From assembly GCA_949358305.1 (NCBI GenBank), contig OX442314.1, positions 50,972,581 to 51,036,580 of the forward strand: a stretch of DNA of 64,000 bases, written 5' to 3'. Made by a program: the position numbers and the translations under genes. The stretch is from Strigamia acuminata. Lineage: Eukaryota > Arthropoda > Chilopoda > Geophilomorpha > Linotaeniidae. The notes under the pieces were generated by a model. It saw only the letters and a list, made by a program, of their open reading frames with translations. It had not been told where the DNA came from and did not search any database. Each line of letters opens with the position of its first letter. Positions within the stretch are counted from its first letter, which is position 1. Of the stretch, positions 19,970-31,341 are shown in pieces.

Positions 19970-21554
19970 GGGGGTTTCATTATATGAATGATTTTGCAAT
20001 TTTGTGATTTTGCATTAATCACAAAATCATTATTTTTTGATGCCTCCAAAAATGGGATTACATTGGATTAACCCAGTCAATTTTGCAATTGTGTGATCTG
20101 GACAACTTTGTGATTTTTGAGTATTGCCATGTGATATCTGTTCTACCAATCACATTCACATTCAATAAAGTACAAGAGAGTAAAAACACAAAATCCCAAA
20201 AACATCTAAAAGGTAGTTTTTGTGATTTTGATAAGAAGTGATTTTGAGGCTTGTGAAACTCAAAACAAAATGGAGGCATCCAAGCTCTATCTAAGTGGCC
20301 AACTTGTATCCTTGTATATCATTAATATGCTGATGCATCCATGACTGTATAACAGCTAGGAAACTCAATTAATGGCTCTGGTGCAATCTGTGAAACTTAT
20401 ATTTATTAAAATGTACCTTTTTAAAAAAAATTTTGTTCCATCACACAGGGTGAGTCCAAAGTCTGGAAACACCTTTTTTTCTTGAAAATAACCGAAGATA
20501 TATCTATTCTATTGATGTAGGCATATAGGAAGTTGATGGTGGGCTATCCAGTGGTGATCTTAAATTTGACCCGGAAGGTCATCTTCAAGGTCATTCACTT
20601 TCTAACTTTTAAACCGTTTAAGATACAGCAAAATTTCCAATTACAAAGTTGTAGAGCACCATCAAATTAGTATTATGCAACTTATCTTAGTCACTTTAAG
20701 TAAAATTGTTTTTTTTAAAAAAATAAAAACAAATCAGCAAATTGAAAATTTTTATTCCTATAAAAATAAAATAATTTAGACATTAAAAAAAGACAGTGGT
20801 TTTACTTGTTTACTTACATAATAATGCAAATTTCAATACATTTATTGAAGAAATTTAGTACTTTTGCAGTAGAAATTTAAGTTTTGTCACAATGGCTGGC
20901 TTTACTTCAGCTGATTTGTTTTCATTTTAAAATGAAAACATTTAAATTAAGATGTCTAAGATAAATTGTATAGTACTAATTCGATCGTGTTCTACAACTT
21001 TGTAATTGGAAATTTTGCTGTATCTTAAACGGTTTAAAAGTTAGAAAATGAATGACCTTGAAGATGACCTTCTGGGTCAAATTTAAGGTTTCCACTGAAT
21101 AGCCTACCATCGACTTCCTATATGGCCACAACAATAGAATTGACATATCTTTGGTCATTTGCAAGAAAAAAAGGTGTTTCCAGACTTTTGACTCACCCTG
21201 TAAAACTAGTTATTTTGCATCACATTTTAAAATTGGTTGGATATAACTAAAACCCAATATGATGGATAGGAAGTCATGTGACTATTTAAATAATTGCAAA
21301 ATTGCAAAATCATGAGATTGTTTTTGCAACTAATTGTTAATCACAATTTGTGATGGCCACTTGGATTGAGCTTGGCTGCTGCCATTTTGCCAAAATAGCA
21401 AAACTACCTTTGATTTTGTGATTGTGTATTTTTTCTGTTTTGTGTTTTTGCAATTATGCACACGATTGGTGGAACTGATATCATGTGACAAATCCAAAAG
21501 TGCAAAATTGCTAAAGTTGCAAAATTGCAAAATTGCTTAATTAATGAAACCCCC
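19970..21554. mobile_element. MITE with 13-bp TIR and TA target duplication, in Copia pol
   Basis: The ends are GGGGGTTTCATTA and its exact reverse complement. TA is duplicated at 19968..19969 and 21555..21556. No transposase is encoded. The body is AT-rich with many short direct and inverted 'TTTTGCAATTTTGTGATTTT'-like motifs and hosts a second element (20446..21200). TA duplication and small size suit a Tc1/mariner-type MITE, but the TIR does not identify the family. Confidence 0.9.
20446..21200. mobile_element. Second MITE nested in the first, long inverted repeats
   Basis: The ends CAGGGTGAGTC... are inverted repeats with about one mismatch in the first 39 bp. The inverted similarity extends to about 230 bp per arm (20446..20680 against 20965..21200). 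It is flanked by CA on the left and TA on the right, an imperfect TA duplication. The sequence type resembles mariner/Tc1-derived MITEs that start CAGGGTG. There is no coding capacity. Confidence 0.88.
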
Positions 21555-21556
21555 TA

Positions 21557-24500
21557 TTGATGGCATACGTCAAATCTGGTCTGGTTTGCGATGCAAGAAA
21601 TGCCAAACACCCAAGTAGGTTTCGATAAGGGATTCCTTCCATTATTTTGAAATCCTCTAGTGTGTCCGGGCATTGTCTTTTGGTGAGTATTGTCGATTTA
21701 ACCATTGGTTGCGACCTGATTCTCACGGGTTCCAAATGGTCTTTGAACTTCAACAAGACTTTATTGACGTACGACCTCTGGTGTAGAATCATCTGTTGAT
21801 TGTGTGAGTGAAATTCTACTCCTAGAAGCTTCTTCGTTTGGCCCAAGATAACAATGTCGAATTGTGTCTTAATCAAGTCGAGTATATGTATTGCGTCTTC
21901 GTGTCGCTTCCCGAAAACAACAATGTCGTCGACGTAAACGATGAGATAAGCGACATTTCCAAACTTGTAAACGCAGTTACACCAGTTTACGTGTTGTAAT
22001 CCAAGCCTCAATAGGGTGTCTTCTAATTCAATGCCCCATTCTCTGCCTGACTGGTGCAGTCCATATATTGCGCGAATGAGTCTACAAACGTAGTTTTCTT
22101 TACCTTGGCAAATAAAACCTTTCGGTTGGCGCATGTATATGGTCTTGTGCAGCGTTGCATATAGGTAGGCGCATTTAACATCCGCTTGGATATAAGTCCA
22201 TTTCAGCATGCAGACCAAGAGCGTAAACATAAAGCGGACAATGGAGAAATCCACCACTGGCGAGAAGGTTTCCTCGTAGGACTCTCCATAAACTTGCGAG
22301 AAGCCCTGCGCAACAAGTCTTGCCTTATATCTCGCGATTTCCCCCTTGTCATTTTGCTTGATGGTGTAAATCCACTTGCATCCGATTGGTTTTACGTCGG
22401 GTGGCGGTGGGACCAATTCCCATACCTCGCGTTCGTGCATTGTGTCTATTTCATCGCACATAGCCTGATTCCATTTTTCTTTTTCTGGAAGATTAGCTAT
22501 CTGCTCAAAACGTGCGGGTATGAAAACTTCAAGATGATTGGCTTCAAAGTCGAGTGTTAACTCATCAAAAAAACTCATGTCCAAATCATCTTGTGTCACA
22601 TTTGATTCGGATTGCTTCTTTTTCCTCTTGTCTTCGAAGAGGTGCTCTGGGACTTGAAGATTATGATCCGTGCAATATCGCTTGACATCTGGTATTGATC
22701 GCAACTTTGGCTTGTCATACCCCTCAATGGTGTATTCATAATCCTTCTGTCCTGTCGCTCTTGTCTTCTCCGTCTTCTTCCAAACGAGTGCGGGTATCAC
22801 TGCAACTGGGTTTGGAAGTACCTGTCCAGGTTGAGGTAAGATGGCTTGCAACCGTATTCCTGCTTCAGCTCCAGGTATATTGGGTTTTGGTCGAAGCTTT
22901 TCTTCAGGTAATCTAAATTTCAACTTTAGTTGTGGCAATTCTTCTTCCTCTCTCTTCTTAATCGGTTGCGGCGGAGGTAGCGGTGGTCTAACGTCCTCAT
23001 CGGAGTAGTATTGACGATCATCATTTTCCAAATTGTCATTTAAATTGTCAATGTAAGTGGTGTACTTCTCCGGTAGGCCCAGCACGCCTTCAACTCCGCG
23101 CTTGCTTTCCACGAATTTAACGTCGCTTGTTTCTATGACTTTTGAAAATTCTGGCAGCCAAATCCTGTATCCTTTGGTAATTCTTGAATATCCGAGCATG
23201 ATTCCATATATGCCCTTATTGTCTATCTTTCCGTCTCGTACTTTCTTCTGCACAAAGCAGAGACTTCCAAACTTTCTTAAATGACGCAAAGATGGTTTCC
23301 GGCCATAATAAAGTTCCATTGGCGTCTTCTCGGAATTTAGCTTGGCAATTCTGTTCCTGAGGTAGTTGAATGTTAAAATCGCTTCACCCCAAAATCGGTG
23401 TTCCAATTGTGCATCGTACACAAGAGCTCGCATCCCATTCGCCAACGTCTGGTTTAATCTTTCAGAAACTCCGTTCTGGACTGGCGTGTACGCGTTTGTT
23501 CTCTCGTGTGCAATTCCCTGTTCCTCAAGATACTGTCCGAATTTGTTGGAACAGAACTCCATGCCGTTATCTGTTCGTATGGCTAAAATCGATTTTCCGA
23601 GTAGGCGCTCAATTCGTTTCACATGCTTCTTAAATAACTCGAATACTTCGTCCTTTTGTTTCATCAGATAAACTGTCGAGTATCGTGAATAGTCATCCGT
23701 GATGGTGAGAAAATATCTGTTTCCTGATAGTGTGGGAGTTCCAAACGCCCCGCACACATCCATGTGCAAAAGTTCTAGCGGTCCCTTCGACCTAATTCCC
23801 GGAATTGACTTGTGCGACACTGATTTCTTCTTTGCAAGTGTGCACACATCACACTGTGTGATTGGCACGTCGAGCACGGGCAGTCCAATTACCGCTTCTG
23901 TTTTGCTCATTTGTTGCACGCTAGGGAAATGGATATGTCCAAGTCGCTCGTGCCAAAGTCGTGCTTCTTCTGGACTGGAAACAGTTTTACTTGATTGAGG
24001 AGATTGTTGTTTCTTCTCTTCACACGTATTGGCCTTGTTTTTCTCTTTTTGTTTCAATTTCTCGATGTCGGGTTTTTCACCGCTGAGTTGGATATAATAG
24101 AGTCTGTCCTTCTTGACTCCTTGCATTAACTGCCGTTTCCATTGTGGGTCGTAAATCTTTACTAATCCCGCACCCACAGCTACTCGACATCTCGCCTCAT
24201 CAATGCACGGCCCCGATAATAAGTTTCTTCGCAAGTCCGGCGCATAATAAACCTTTTTTAGTGTGATGGGAATTGTTTCTGTCCCAACCAGGCACATAAT
24301 GCAGACATCTCCAACTCCTTGGATCTGGATGAGTGTCTTTTTGTCAGCTTGACTGATCGTTCCCGTCATTTCTCGAAAATTGTGAAATTGATTTCTGTCT
24401 TTGCAGAAATGTCCGGTGGCCCCAGTGTCGTAGATCCAGCAGTTGTTGGTTCCGCTGCACTGCAACATCTCTTGCTCGCTTAACTCTGTGAGGAAGCCCA

Positions 24501-25437
24501 CATCCAACATGGCGGTGTCAAGTTCTTCAACCGTGTTTGACTTCATGTTGCTAGTTGGCGCCAATTGCAATTGTGTTGTGCAGTCTTTGGCCCAATGTCC
24601 ATGTTGGTTGCACCGGAAACACGGCCCCCGTCCCGTTGACCCGGTCGCATTTCCTCTAAAAATTCCTCTCATATTCTTGCCACCTCGATAGTTTGATTTG
24701 CCGCCCTTTTGTCCGCTTTGATATCCACGGTTGTTTTGGCTAAAGTTCCCTTGTTGTTGAGGTTTCGAATTATCACTGTTCTTTGTGTTGGCAGAACCTG
24801 GTCCTGTACTGAAGGCGTCAATGATTGGCCCCTGGCCCGAATCCCTCTTTTGTTGGGCTAGACGTCCTTCTTCCGCAACCAGTTCGGCCTCGACTTTCTC
24901 TAAAGTGAAATTCGCATCTTCCCATCTGTAGATTGCTTGTACGATGGATTGATATTCCTGCGGCAAATATCGTATCAGCTGGAAAGCTTGATAAAGATTG
25001 TCCAATTGATGTTTCACATCTGCTAGTTTTCTCGCTGCATTCCTTATTTTCGCTGCAAATACGCCAATTGTTTCCGTTTCCTTGTCGTATTTTAAGTTGA
25101 AAAATTCGTCCAGCAAACGTATAATGCGTGCACGAGAAACCGGTTCAAAGTTCAGTTTTAGTGTGTTCCAGGCTAATTTCGCATCTTCAACGCCACTGAG
25201 CAATTCGTGGTATTGCTCCTCGATGGAGTAGTAGATGAGACTAAAAGCTCTGCCTTTTCTCAGCTTATAGTCGGAACGGTCCCGCCATGATGCTCCTGGT
25301 GCCAATGCTTCTTCTGAGCCATCTGTGAAGGCCCAGCAACCATGATGCATCAACAAAACTTTAACCTGTTGTTTCCACGTGTCATAATTGGTTCTGTTCA
25401 ATAATGTCACTTTTCTTTCTAATTTGTCCGAATCCAT
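21557..25437 (-). CDS. Copia Gag-Pol, interrupted near its 3' end by a MITE
   Basis: The ATG at 25437 is in a good context (GCCATGG). In-frame codons upstream reach the leader and are ignored. Domains in order: UBN2-type Gag; CCHC knuckle (C-x2-C-x4-H-x4-C); protease with D-T-G-A-T-G; integrase zinc module (H-x4-H...C-x2-C) and core with T-D-D-Y-S, R-T-D-N-G and the Q-N-G-V-S-E-R motif; a proline-rich linker; RT with the K-W-I-Y...K-A-R-L-V-A-Q-G-F motifs and the catalytic Y-V-D-D. The frame then runs into the MITE at 21554 and stops three codons later. RNase H lies beyond, at 19357..19967. No other stop or frameshift was seen, so the MITE is the only lesion. Confidence 0.95.
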
Positions 25438-26164
25438 GGCAAAATAGTAGCACTTTTGTACACAAACCACCCCAAAAACACTTTCTGTACTGGTTTATCA
25501 CAACAAAGTGCAAAGTTGTGATGTTAGTTCGCTCTTATAGATAAGTTAGTAGTAAATCCTAACACAGTACTAAGCTAATAAATGTATTCAAATTGTATTC
25601 GAAATAAACACTAATATTGTTCATAAATTTGATGTTTTCCCGTTGTATTCCTCGTTTGGTTACACTTCACGTGTAGTTGAAACCCAGTATTGTTCTTTTC
25701 TCGAATTTCGTCTCGTTCTTCGAACGTCGTGTCGTTTCTCCGTTGCACAAACTGTTCGCAAAATTGTCCGTCGTTTTTCACGTTATTTCCTGGCGATTTG
25801 AATTCACACTTCGCGTGTGGTTGACTGGTGGAGTCGCCGACGTATCGCCTACGTTTTCCAGCCGAAAATATCGTCGTGTTGACGATACGTATCGCACCTT
25901 GCGATACGTGGACAAAATTTCCAAAAAAAGGAAGAAAAACGTTTAAATAAAATGTCAATTGTTATTTTCGAACCCGTCAATGATCCTGCACTGCTTGGCA
26001 TCCAATTGTCGGCTCGAAATCCGTGAAATCCAGGCAAGAAGACAACTTGTTTACTTCTACCATGGGCGCCGCCATATTGGATTTGGAGGAAAATTCACTT
26101 CTGACCTCTAAATGCTTCAAATTCACTGTGGACGTTTTTCCTTCGTTATTGTGGCCCATAACCT
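25438..26164 (-). other. Copia 5' leader (copy 2)
   Basis: 727 bp between LTR and gag ATG, identical to 398..1124. Open frames here lack ATG starts. The long leader could hold packaging or translation signals, but none can be named. Confidence 0.7.
26152..26164 (-). other. Copia primer-binding site, internal tRNA-iMet type
   Basis: Directly after the LTR the minus strand reads AGGTTATGGGCCA. This is complementary to the anticodon stem-loop of initiator tRNA-Met, not to its 3' end. Drosophila copia is known to use a cleaved tRNA-iMet half-molecule in this way. The first tandem copy has it at 1112..1124. Confidence 0.8.
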
Positions 26165-26482
26165 TGTTGAAAGTGTTTATTAAATTGTGTAGAATGCATA
26201 AATCCGCAATGGTGTGGAAAAGATCCAGTTGAGCAATAAAAAGTCAGGTGTTCTCAGGTGTGAACCAAAACATAGAGTGAGAGTTTATTGTCAAGGCATG
26301 TGACTCCCAAGGTATACAGAGCCACCTATAGGCATAATATATAACATATATATGTGAAAATATAGCAAACACTCGTAACGTTAAATGCAATAATCGGTAA
26401 ATATATACAGAACAATGTGTGGCATTATAGCTTGATGATACGACATAAATACAGTACAATTGGCAAATATCACAATTCAACA
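26165..26482 (-). repeat. Copia 5' LTR, 318 bp (copy 2)
   Basis: Identical as read to 19021..19338 and 1125..1442. It is followed by GATTA (26483..26487). Confidence 0.95.
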
Positions 26483-26513
26483 GATTATTCTGGCCCATGG
26501 ATTCGATCCCTAA

Positions 26514-26536
26514 TTCGAATCCCATCCTCGTCGCCA
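26514..26536 (-). other. Gypsy B primer-binding site, tRNA-Ser type
   Basis: The plus strand TTCGAATCCCATCCTCGTCG plus CCA equals the 3' end of tRNA-Ser(GCT), T-arm, acceptor stem and CCA. It starts 3 nt from the 5' LTR. Only this 3' part is present, so it is not a tRNA gene. Confidence 0.82.
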
Positions 26537-26539
26537 GCG

Positions 26540-26892
26540 TGTTAAATCCGTAGTCTTGATTCGATTTCAGTTCTCAATAAAAGTCCGTTCGTTTCACAGC
26601 ACAAATTAGTCCATTTTATTTGCTCTGATCCATTCGTTCACATAGTGTTGTTGTACACTAATTTTGTAATTTTTATACACTGTTTTAGATGAGACTTTCT
26701 ACACTGTCATTACTGTTTACAAGTTCAAATCGTTCTGTTTTTAAACTCTAGTTTCCCTTGGTTACATCAATCATGTAATAATGTTCACGCTACATCATGT
26801 CAATCAATTATATCAGTACGTGACAACAAACAATTTGGATAATTAATACAATTTGCAATTAAAAACTAAATTACAATCTGCTCAATCTAACA
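26540..26892 (-). repeat. Gypsy B 5' LTR, 353 bp (copy 2)
   Basis: The same sequence as 13896..14248, followed by the target duplication CGAAC (26893..26897). Confidence 0.95.
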
Positions 26893-26897
26893 CGAAC

Positions 26898-27204
26898 AAT
26901 CGGAAACGGAACTGATCGGCGCGGAGGATTGTGGGTCACGGACGCGTCTCGTACGGTACGAGAGTTGTCCGTGTGAGCGTGGAGCTACGGGGCCGACGTA
27001 TGCGATCGAGCCGTGCGCATGTTACGCTACGGGGTTTCGACCGATACGTCATGCAATCTCGCTTTTCGATATTGACGGTGATAACTGATGACGAAGTTCG
27101 GACTTAGCCGAATTTTATGTCTCGACATGCGTTGCAGCTCTCGTAAGTGAATTTCTTCAATTTTACGACGCCGCAATCACATATCTTGATCTTTTTATTT
27201 CTTT
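26898..27204 (-). other. Gypsy C region between pol and the B insertion (copy 2)
   Basis: It has no gene. It is the same sequence as 1858..2164. In the ancestral C element it ran on directly into 13895..13802 and exon 1 of the third ORF. Confidence 0.6.
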
Positions 27205-30200
27205 CTAGTTTCTCCCGGTGATTTTTCCGTCTTGGATGAACGGATTCTTCGATTTTCGCGGTCGAAGGTTGCGTTTTTGCTCGCGAGTGGTATCGGCTCC
27301 CACTTGGTCGCTCATCTCCGATGTTGCGGTACTGTTTACTTCCTTTAATTTTGTTTTTTCTTTTTCAGAAGTATTTTCTTCTGCTTCCTCCCTCTCCGAG
27401 ACTGTTTGCTCCGCTTGATCGGGAGCATCTGCGGGTTGGGATTCGGCGTCGAAAAATTCGTCATCTTCGTCTGCTCCTTCGCCAATTTCGTTGTTATTTT
27501 GGTATGTGTCGACCACTGTGCCACCTTGGCCGCTGTGCGTCTGACCTTCCAGCCATATTTCTTGGCGAAATTCTGGTAGATATGGTTTTAATTCCCGGCC
27601 GTTGATCGACTGGAAATTTTTATTATCTGTTAATCTGCGCAATTGGTAGGCGTTGCCGCCGTGTTCTGCCACAATTACATAGGGTCCGTCCCTTTTGTCG
27701 GCCAGACCCGCGGCGATGCCCCTCGCAGCATTCGATAATATGTGTGTTTCCTTCCACACCAGGTCGTTGACCTTGAAATTTGTGAAATCTAATTCTCCTT
27801 CTTTTTCTGCAACTCTTTCCCGTAGGTCAAAGATGTGAGTCATTAGGTGCTGATATGTGTCGGAAATTGTCTGTTCCAAACGACATACGTACTCGTGTGG
27901 GTTAGCGGGGTCCAGTACATTCACTGCCTCCGCAACTCGTGGGTCCCACGGCATTCTTAGTTCGCGGGCGAAATTAAGAAACGCCGGTGAGAAGTCGCGT
28001 GTTCTTGATACGGTGGAGCGAATGCTGAACGCTATCTCACGTAGATACTCATCCCACCGATTGTGTACGTCGGTGAACACCGTCAAAGCGTATTTCACAT
28101 CTTTGTTTAGCCTTTCTACGGGGTTCGTTTGAGGATTATAAGTGGAGGTGTTTGAAATCTCCATCTTAAATTTCTTGCAGAACTCCTTGTATATTTTGGA
28201 CCTGAATTGGGGCCCGTTGTCGGAAATGAGCTTCCGGGGGAAACCAAATCGCAACGCCACGTCGTAAAGACACTCGGCGATATTTTCCGCCGAGGGCTTC
28301 GCGAGGGCGTACAACTCGGGCCAACGGGTCGCTACGTCCATAATTACAAGTATATACATGTTGCGGTTGCTTGTTGTGGGCTTGGGGCCCATCAAGTCAA
28401 CACTCCAACAGTCAAAGGGAGCATAGGGGCCGAGAGACATTGTGTTTCTGGCCACTTTGTCGCGAGGTCGACATGCTTGGCACCGGGAGCAGTGACGAAT
28501 AAATTTCGTTATTTTCTGGCGGGCTCCGGGCCAAAAAAATATCTGCTTCACACGGTACAATGTTCTTGCTATGCCGGCGTGGCTAGCGAGTGGGTGCCCG
28601 TGCATCAGCCACAGCAATCGGGTGTGTAGCGAGACAGGCACCACCACTTTTATCGCGTTTCCCGCTCCGCTAAGGTCGTCCTGAAACGTCGGGTGGTATT
28701 TCAGTAGCAACCCGTCGTCTATCAGGTAGCTGGTGGCTTCCTTGGCAAATTGCTTCCTGCGGTGAGGATTCGTCATGTCGACCGGATATTCCCCCTTTTC
28801 TAGGAATCGAGTCATTATCTGACATTTGGCGTCGGTCGCCTGATGTTCGATGAACTCGAGTCTTGTTGGCGGCGCGTATTGCGTTTTCTTTTCTATTGTG
28901 GCTGTGAAGGCTCGCAGCAGAGTTTTTGGGGCCTCTGGGACGACTGGAGGTTTTGTTTCCGTGGTTGTGTCGGTTGTTCCAGCTGGCTGGTACGTCCGAG
29001 TCCAGAAACCACAAAATGTTTTGTCAGCGGGCTCCATCACAGGCAATTCGTTCGCTTTACGTAGGCGCCAAATTCGTCTGGGTGTCGGACAATAGAGTAG
29101 ACGCGAATCGTCCTCGCCGTCGTCGTCCGGACCATGGGGGTCGGACGCCGGGGCTCGCGATAAAGCGTCGGCTACCTGATTGAATTTTCCGGGGCGATAT
29201 GTTATTGTTATGTCGCACGCCATGAGTTCGAGTTGCCATCTGGCGAGTCTGCCGGAAGGTTCCTTTAACTTCATCAACCAACTTAATGCCTGATGATCGG
29301 TCTGCACCTCGAAATTCGTATACTCTAGGTAGTCACGAAATTTCCGAACAGCCCATATTACGGCTAAGCACTCCAGTTCTGTAGCCGTGTAGTTTTTCTC
29401 GGCTCCCTGTATTTTTCGACTTATGAACATACAGGGTACTTCTTGCTCCACTCCGTTGTACGTGTGTTTTTGCAAGAGGGCTGCTCCCAAGCCAACTCGG
29501 CTGGCGTCGGTATGCAGTACGAACGGTCGGTTTAGATCGGGTAACGGCATTTTGTCGACGTCGGCCAACATTTGTTTTATGGCGCTGAAGGCGGCCTCGC
29601 ATTCGGCCGTCCATGCGAACTCGCGGTCGGTTCGCAGGAGGTCCGTTACGGGCGCGGCTACTTCCGCCAAATTGGGGAGCAGTCGGCCGAAAAAGTTAAT
29701 CATCCCCATGAATCTTTGGACACCCTTGATATCCTCGGGTGCTGGGAATCCACTTATTGCTCGTACTTTTTCGGGATCAATGGCGATCCCTTCCACTCCG
29801 ATACGATAGCCTAGGAAGGCAAGTTCCTTTCTACAGAACTTGCTCTTTCCGGGATGGACATGGAGTCCAGCTTTGGCTAAACGAGAGACCACTCTGTCGA
29901 TGTGTTCTACGTGCTCCTCGAAAGTATCTGACGCGATAATGATGTCGTCGAGGTACGCCCACACGAAGTCGTGTAGCATATCCCCGAGGACGCTCTCGAT
30001 TAACTTTTGGAACGTGCTTGGTGCGTTCACTAGTCCGAATGGCATCACGTTGAACATCAGTCGCCCTATAGGCGAGTAAAACGCGGTCTTTAGTTTATCT
30101 TCGGGTCGGAGTTCGACCTGCCAGTACCCTTTCGACAGGTCCATGGTGGTCACCCAATTAAATGGAGCCAGCTCTCTGAGAATCGCCTCGATGGAGGGCA

Positions 30201-31125
30201 TCTGTATCGGATCTATCACCGTTATCGCATTTAGCGGGCGGTAGTCGATACATAAGCGAGGCTCGGAGCCGGGTCGCATCACTAGGACAATTCGCATCGC
30301 GTATTCGCCCAATGCTTCTGTCACGATGCCTTTGTCGAGCATGTCTTGACACATCTGGGTTACTATATCCCGTTTTTGGGGATTCATCCCTTTGTATGGC
30401 ACGCGAATTGGTTTGACCGTTGTTAGTACGATCTCGTGTACGGCTTCGGTCGTCCTTCCGGGCGTTTTGGTGAGGATCCTCTCGTGTTTGCGGAGTACTC
30501 GTCGTAATAACGATGCTTCGTTGACTTGTAGAGCGGCTTCCTCTACCAATGTGTCCACCATGTTGCTTCTTTGCAATTCCAGAGCGAATGCTACGAAGTC
30601 GTAATCCTGTACGAATTTCCGCAATCCTCTTTCGTATTCCTCTTTATCTCGGGCCTCGTCCAGTAATTTTTGAGGTATCACTGGAGCGGGCCTTTCACCT
30701 TCGGGGCTTATCCAATTCCACGATCTCGTTATCGGATTTGGCTGTATTTTTAGTTTGGCCATGATGTCCATTCCGAGGAGGAATACTTTGTCGTGGGATG
30801 GTAGCACTAGGAAGGGGTGGGATAGGTTCCCTCCCTTCCAGTCGATGGTGATCTTTATTACGCCTCTGGGCTTTACGTAGCCATTAGCCGTGAGCAATTC
30901 TACGTTCTCGTTGACTTTCATCATCTGTTTCTCGATGTCTAGACTTTCGACTAGATCTTCGGATATGAAAGAACGGTCCGCTCCGGAATCTAGTAGTCCC
31001 AGTAACTTTTGGTTTTCAATCGTCACTGGCAACATGCAGAGCGTCTCGCAATGTGACTTCGAGACATTGCAGTGAAATACTCGCAATTTTTGCGGTACGA
31101 CGTCTAGGTCAAACGGGAGTTCGGC
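27205..31125 (-). CDS. pol: Gypsy C Pol (copy 2)
   Basis: Identical to 2165..6085: protease, RT with YLDD, RNase H, and DD35E integrase with H-H-C-C and GPY/F-type modules. The last 130 codons are acidic then basic and end in an Arg/Lys-rich tail. Here the full element context is visible: gag upstream at 34426..31382 and the third ORF downstream beyond the B insertion. Confidence 0.95.
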   Translation of the reverse strand, partial: AELPFDLDVVPQKLRVFHCNVSKSHCETLCMLPVTIENQKLLGLLDSGADRSFISEDLVESLDIEKQMMKVNENVELLTANGYVKPRGVIKITIDWKGGNLSHPFLVLPSHDKVFLLGMDIMAKLKIQPNPITRSWNWISPEGERPAPVIPQKLLDEARDKEEYERGLRKFVQDYDFVAFALELQRSNMVDTLVEEAALQVNEASLLRRVLRKHERILTKTPGRTTEAVHEIVLTTVKPIRVPYKGMNPQKRDIVTQMCQDMLDKGIVTEALGEYAMRIVLVMRPGSEPRLCIDYRPLNAITVIDPIQMPSIEAILRELAPFNWVTTMDLSKGYWQVELRPEDKLKTAFYSPIGRLMFNVMPFGLVNAPSTFQKLIESVLGDMLHDFVWAYLDDIIIASDTFEEHVEHIDRVVSRLAKAGLHVHPGKSKFCRKELAFLGYRIGVEGIAIDPEKVRAISGFPAPEDIKGVQRFMGMINFFGRLLPNLAEVAAPVTDLLRTDREFAWTAECEAAFSAIKQMLADVDKMPLPDLNRPFVLHTDASRVGLGAALLQKHTYNGVEQEVPCMFISRKIQGAEKNYTATELECLAVIWAVRKFRDYLEYTNFEVQTDHQALSWLMKLKEPSGRLARWQLELMACDITITYRPGKFNQVADALSRAPASDPHGPDDDGEDDSRLLYCPTPRRIWRLRKANELPVMEPADKTFCGFWTRTYQPAGTTDTTTETKPPVVPEAPKTLLRAFTATIEKKTQYAPPTRLEFIEHQATDAKCQIMTRFLEKGEYPVDMTNPHRRKQFAKEATSYLIDDGLLLKYHPTFQDDLSGAGNAIKVVVPVSLHTRLLWLMHGHPLASHAGIARTLYRVKQIFFWPGARQKITKFIRHCSRCQACRPRDKVARNTMSLGPYAPFDCWSVDLMGPKPTTSNRNMYILVIMDVATRWPELYALAKPSAENIAECLYDVALRFGFPRKLISDNGPQFRSKIYKEFCKKFKMEISNTSTYNPQTNPVERLNKDVKYALTVFTDVHNRWDEYLREIAFSIRSTVSRTRDFSPAFLNFARELRMPWDPRVAEAVNVLDPANPHEYVCRLEQTISDTYQHLMTHIFDLRERVAEKEGELDFTNFKVNDLVWKETHILSNAARGIAAGLADKRDGPYVIVAEHGGNAYQLRRLTDNKNFQSINGRELKPYLPEFRQEIWLEGQTHSGQGGTVVDTYQNNNEIGEGADEDDEFFDAESQPADAPDQAEQTVSEREEAEENTSEKEKTKLKEVNSTATSEMSDQVGADTTREQKRNLRPRKSKNPFIQDGKITGRN

Positions 31126-31128
31126 TCA
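31126..31128 (-). other. In-frame TGA before protease (copy 2)
   Basis: The same stop as 6086..6088, with the same frame relation to the slippery site at 31341..31347. Confidence 0.8.
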
Positions 31129-31341
31129 ATTGTCGTCTGTCTTGCTCTCCGTCCTCACTTGCATGCCTCTCAGTGTCACTTTTTCTTCCTTCTCTGGTGC
31201 GGACTGGGCTCGGTCCTTGATTTGGGCATCAAGTATGGCGTGACCGGCGGGTCCAGTATGGAATTTCTTTTTCTTTGTTATTTCCTCGGCTTTCGCAGAC
31301 GAAGTCGATTCTATTTCTTCGACGACGCCTGCGCTTGGCAG
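31129..31341 (-). CDS. Gag-Pol linker in the pol frame (copy 2)
   Basis: The same 71 codons as 6089..6301, between the second slippery site and the TGA. Confidence 0.55.

Larger units (their letters stand above)
19021..26482 (-). mobile_element. Copia element, complete, inserted in Gypsy B leader
   Basis: The 318-bp LTRs at 19021..19338 and 26165..26482 show no difference. The target duplication GATTA is at 19016..19020 and 26483..26487. Order in minus orientation: LTR, primer site, 727-bp leader, gag-pol, a MITE inside pol, rest of pol, polypurine tract, LTR. Without the MITE it is about 5.9 kb. Domain order (integrase before RT) is diagnostic for Ty1/Copia. Confidence 0.97.
13896..26892 (-). 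mobile_element. Gypsy B: complete element inserted in C, hosting a Copia
   Basis: The 353-bp LTRs at 13896..14248 and 26540..26892 look identical. The target duplication CGAAC is at 13891..13895 and 26893..26897. Removing the nested Copia leaves about 5.5 kb, with gag-protease, RT-RNase H-integrase, polypurine tract and a tRNA-Ser primer site. Gene content and the Y-Q-D-D RT box resemble K02A2.6-type Gypsy elements common in animals. One frameshift, one nonsense codon and the Copia insertion make it non-autonomous as read. Confidence 0.95.

Noticed and set aside
26514-26536. tRNA-Ser gene
   Set aside because: Only the 3' T-arm, acceptor and CCA are present. It sits 3 nt from an LTR, so it is a primer-binding site.
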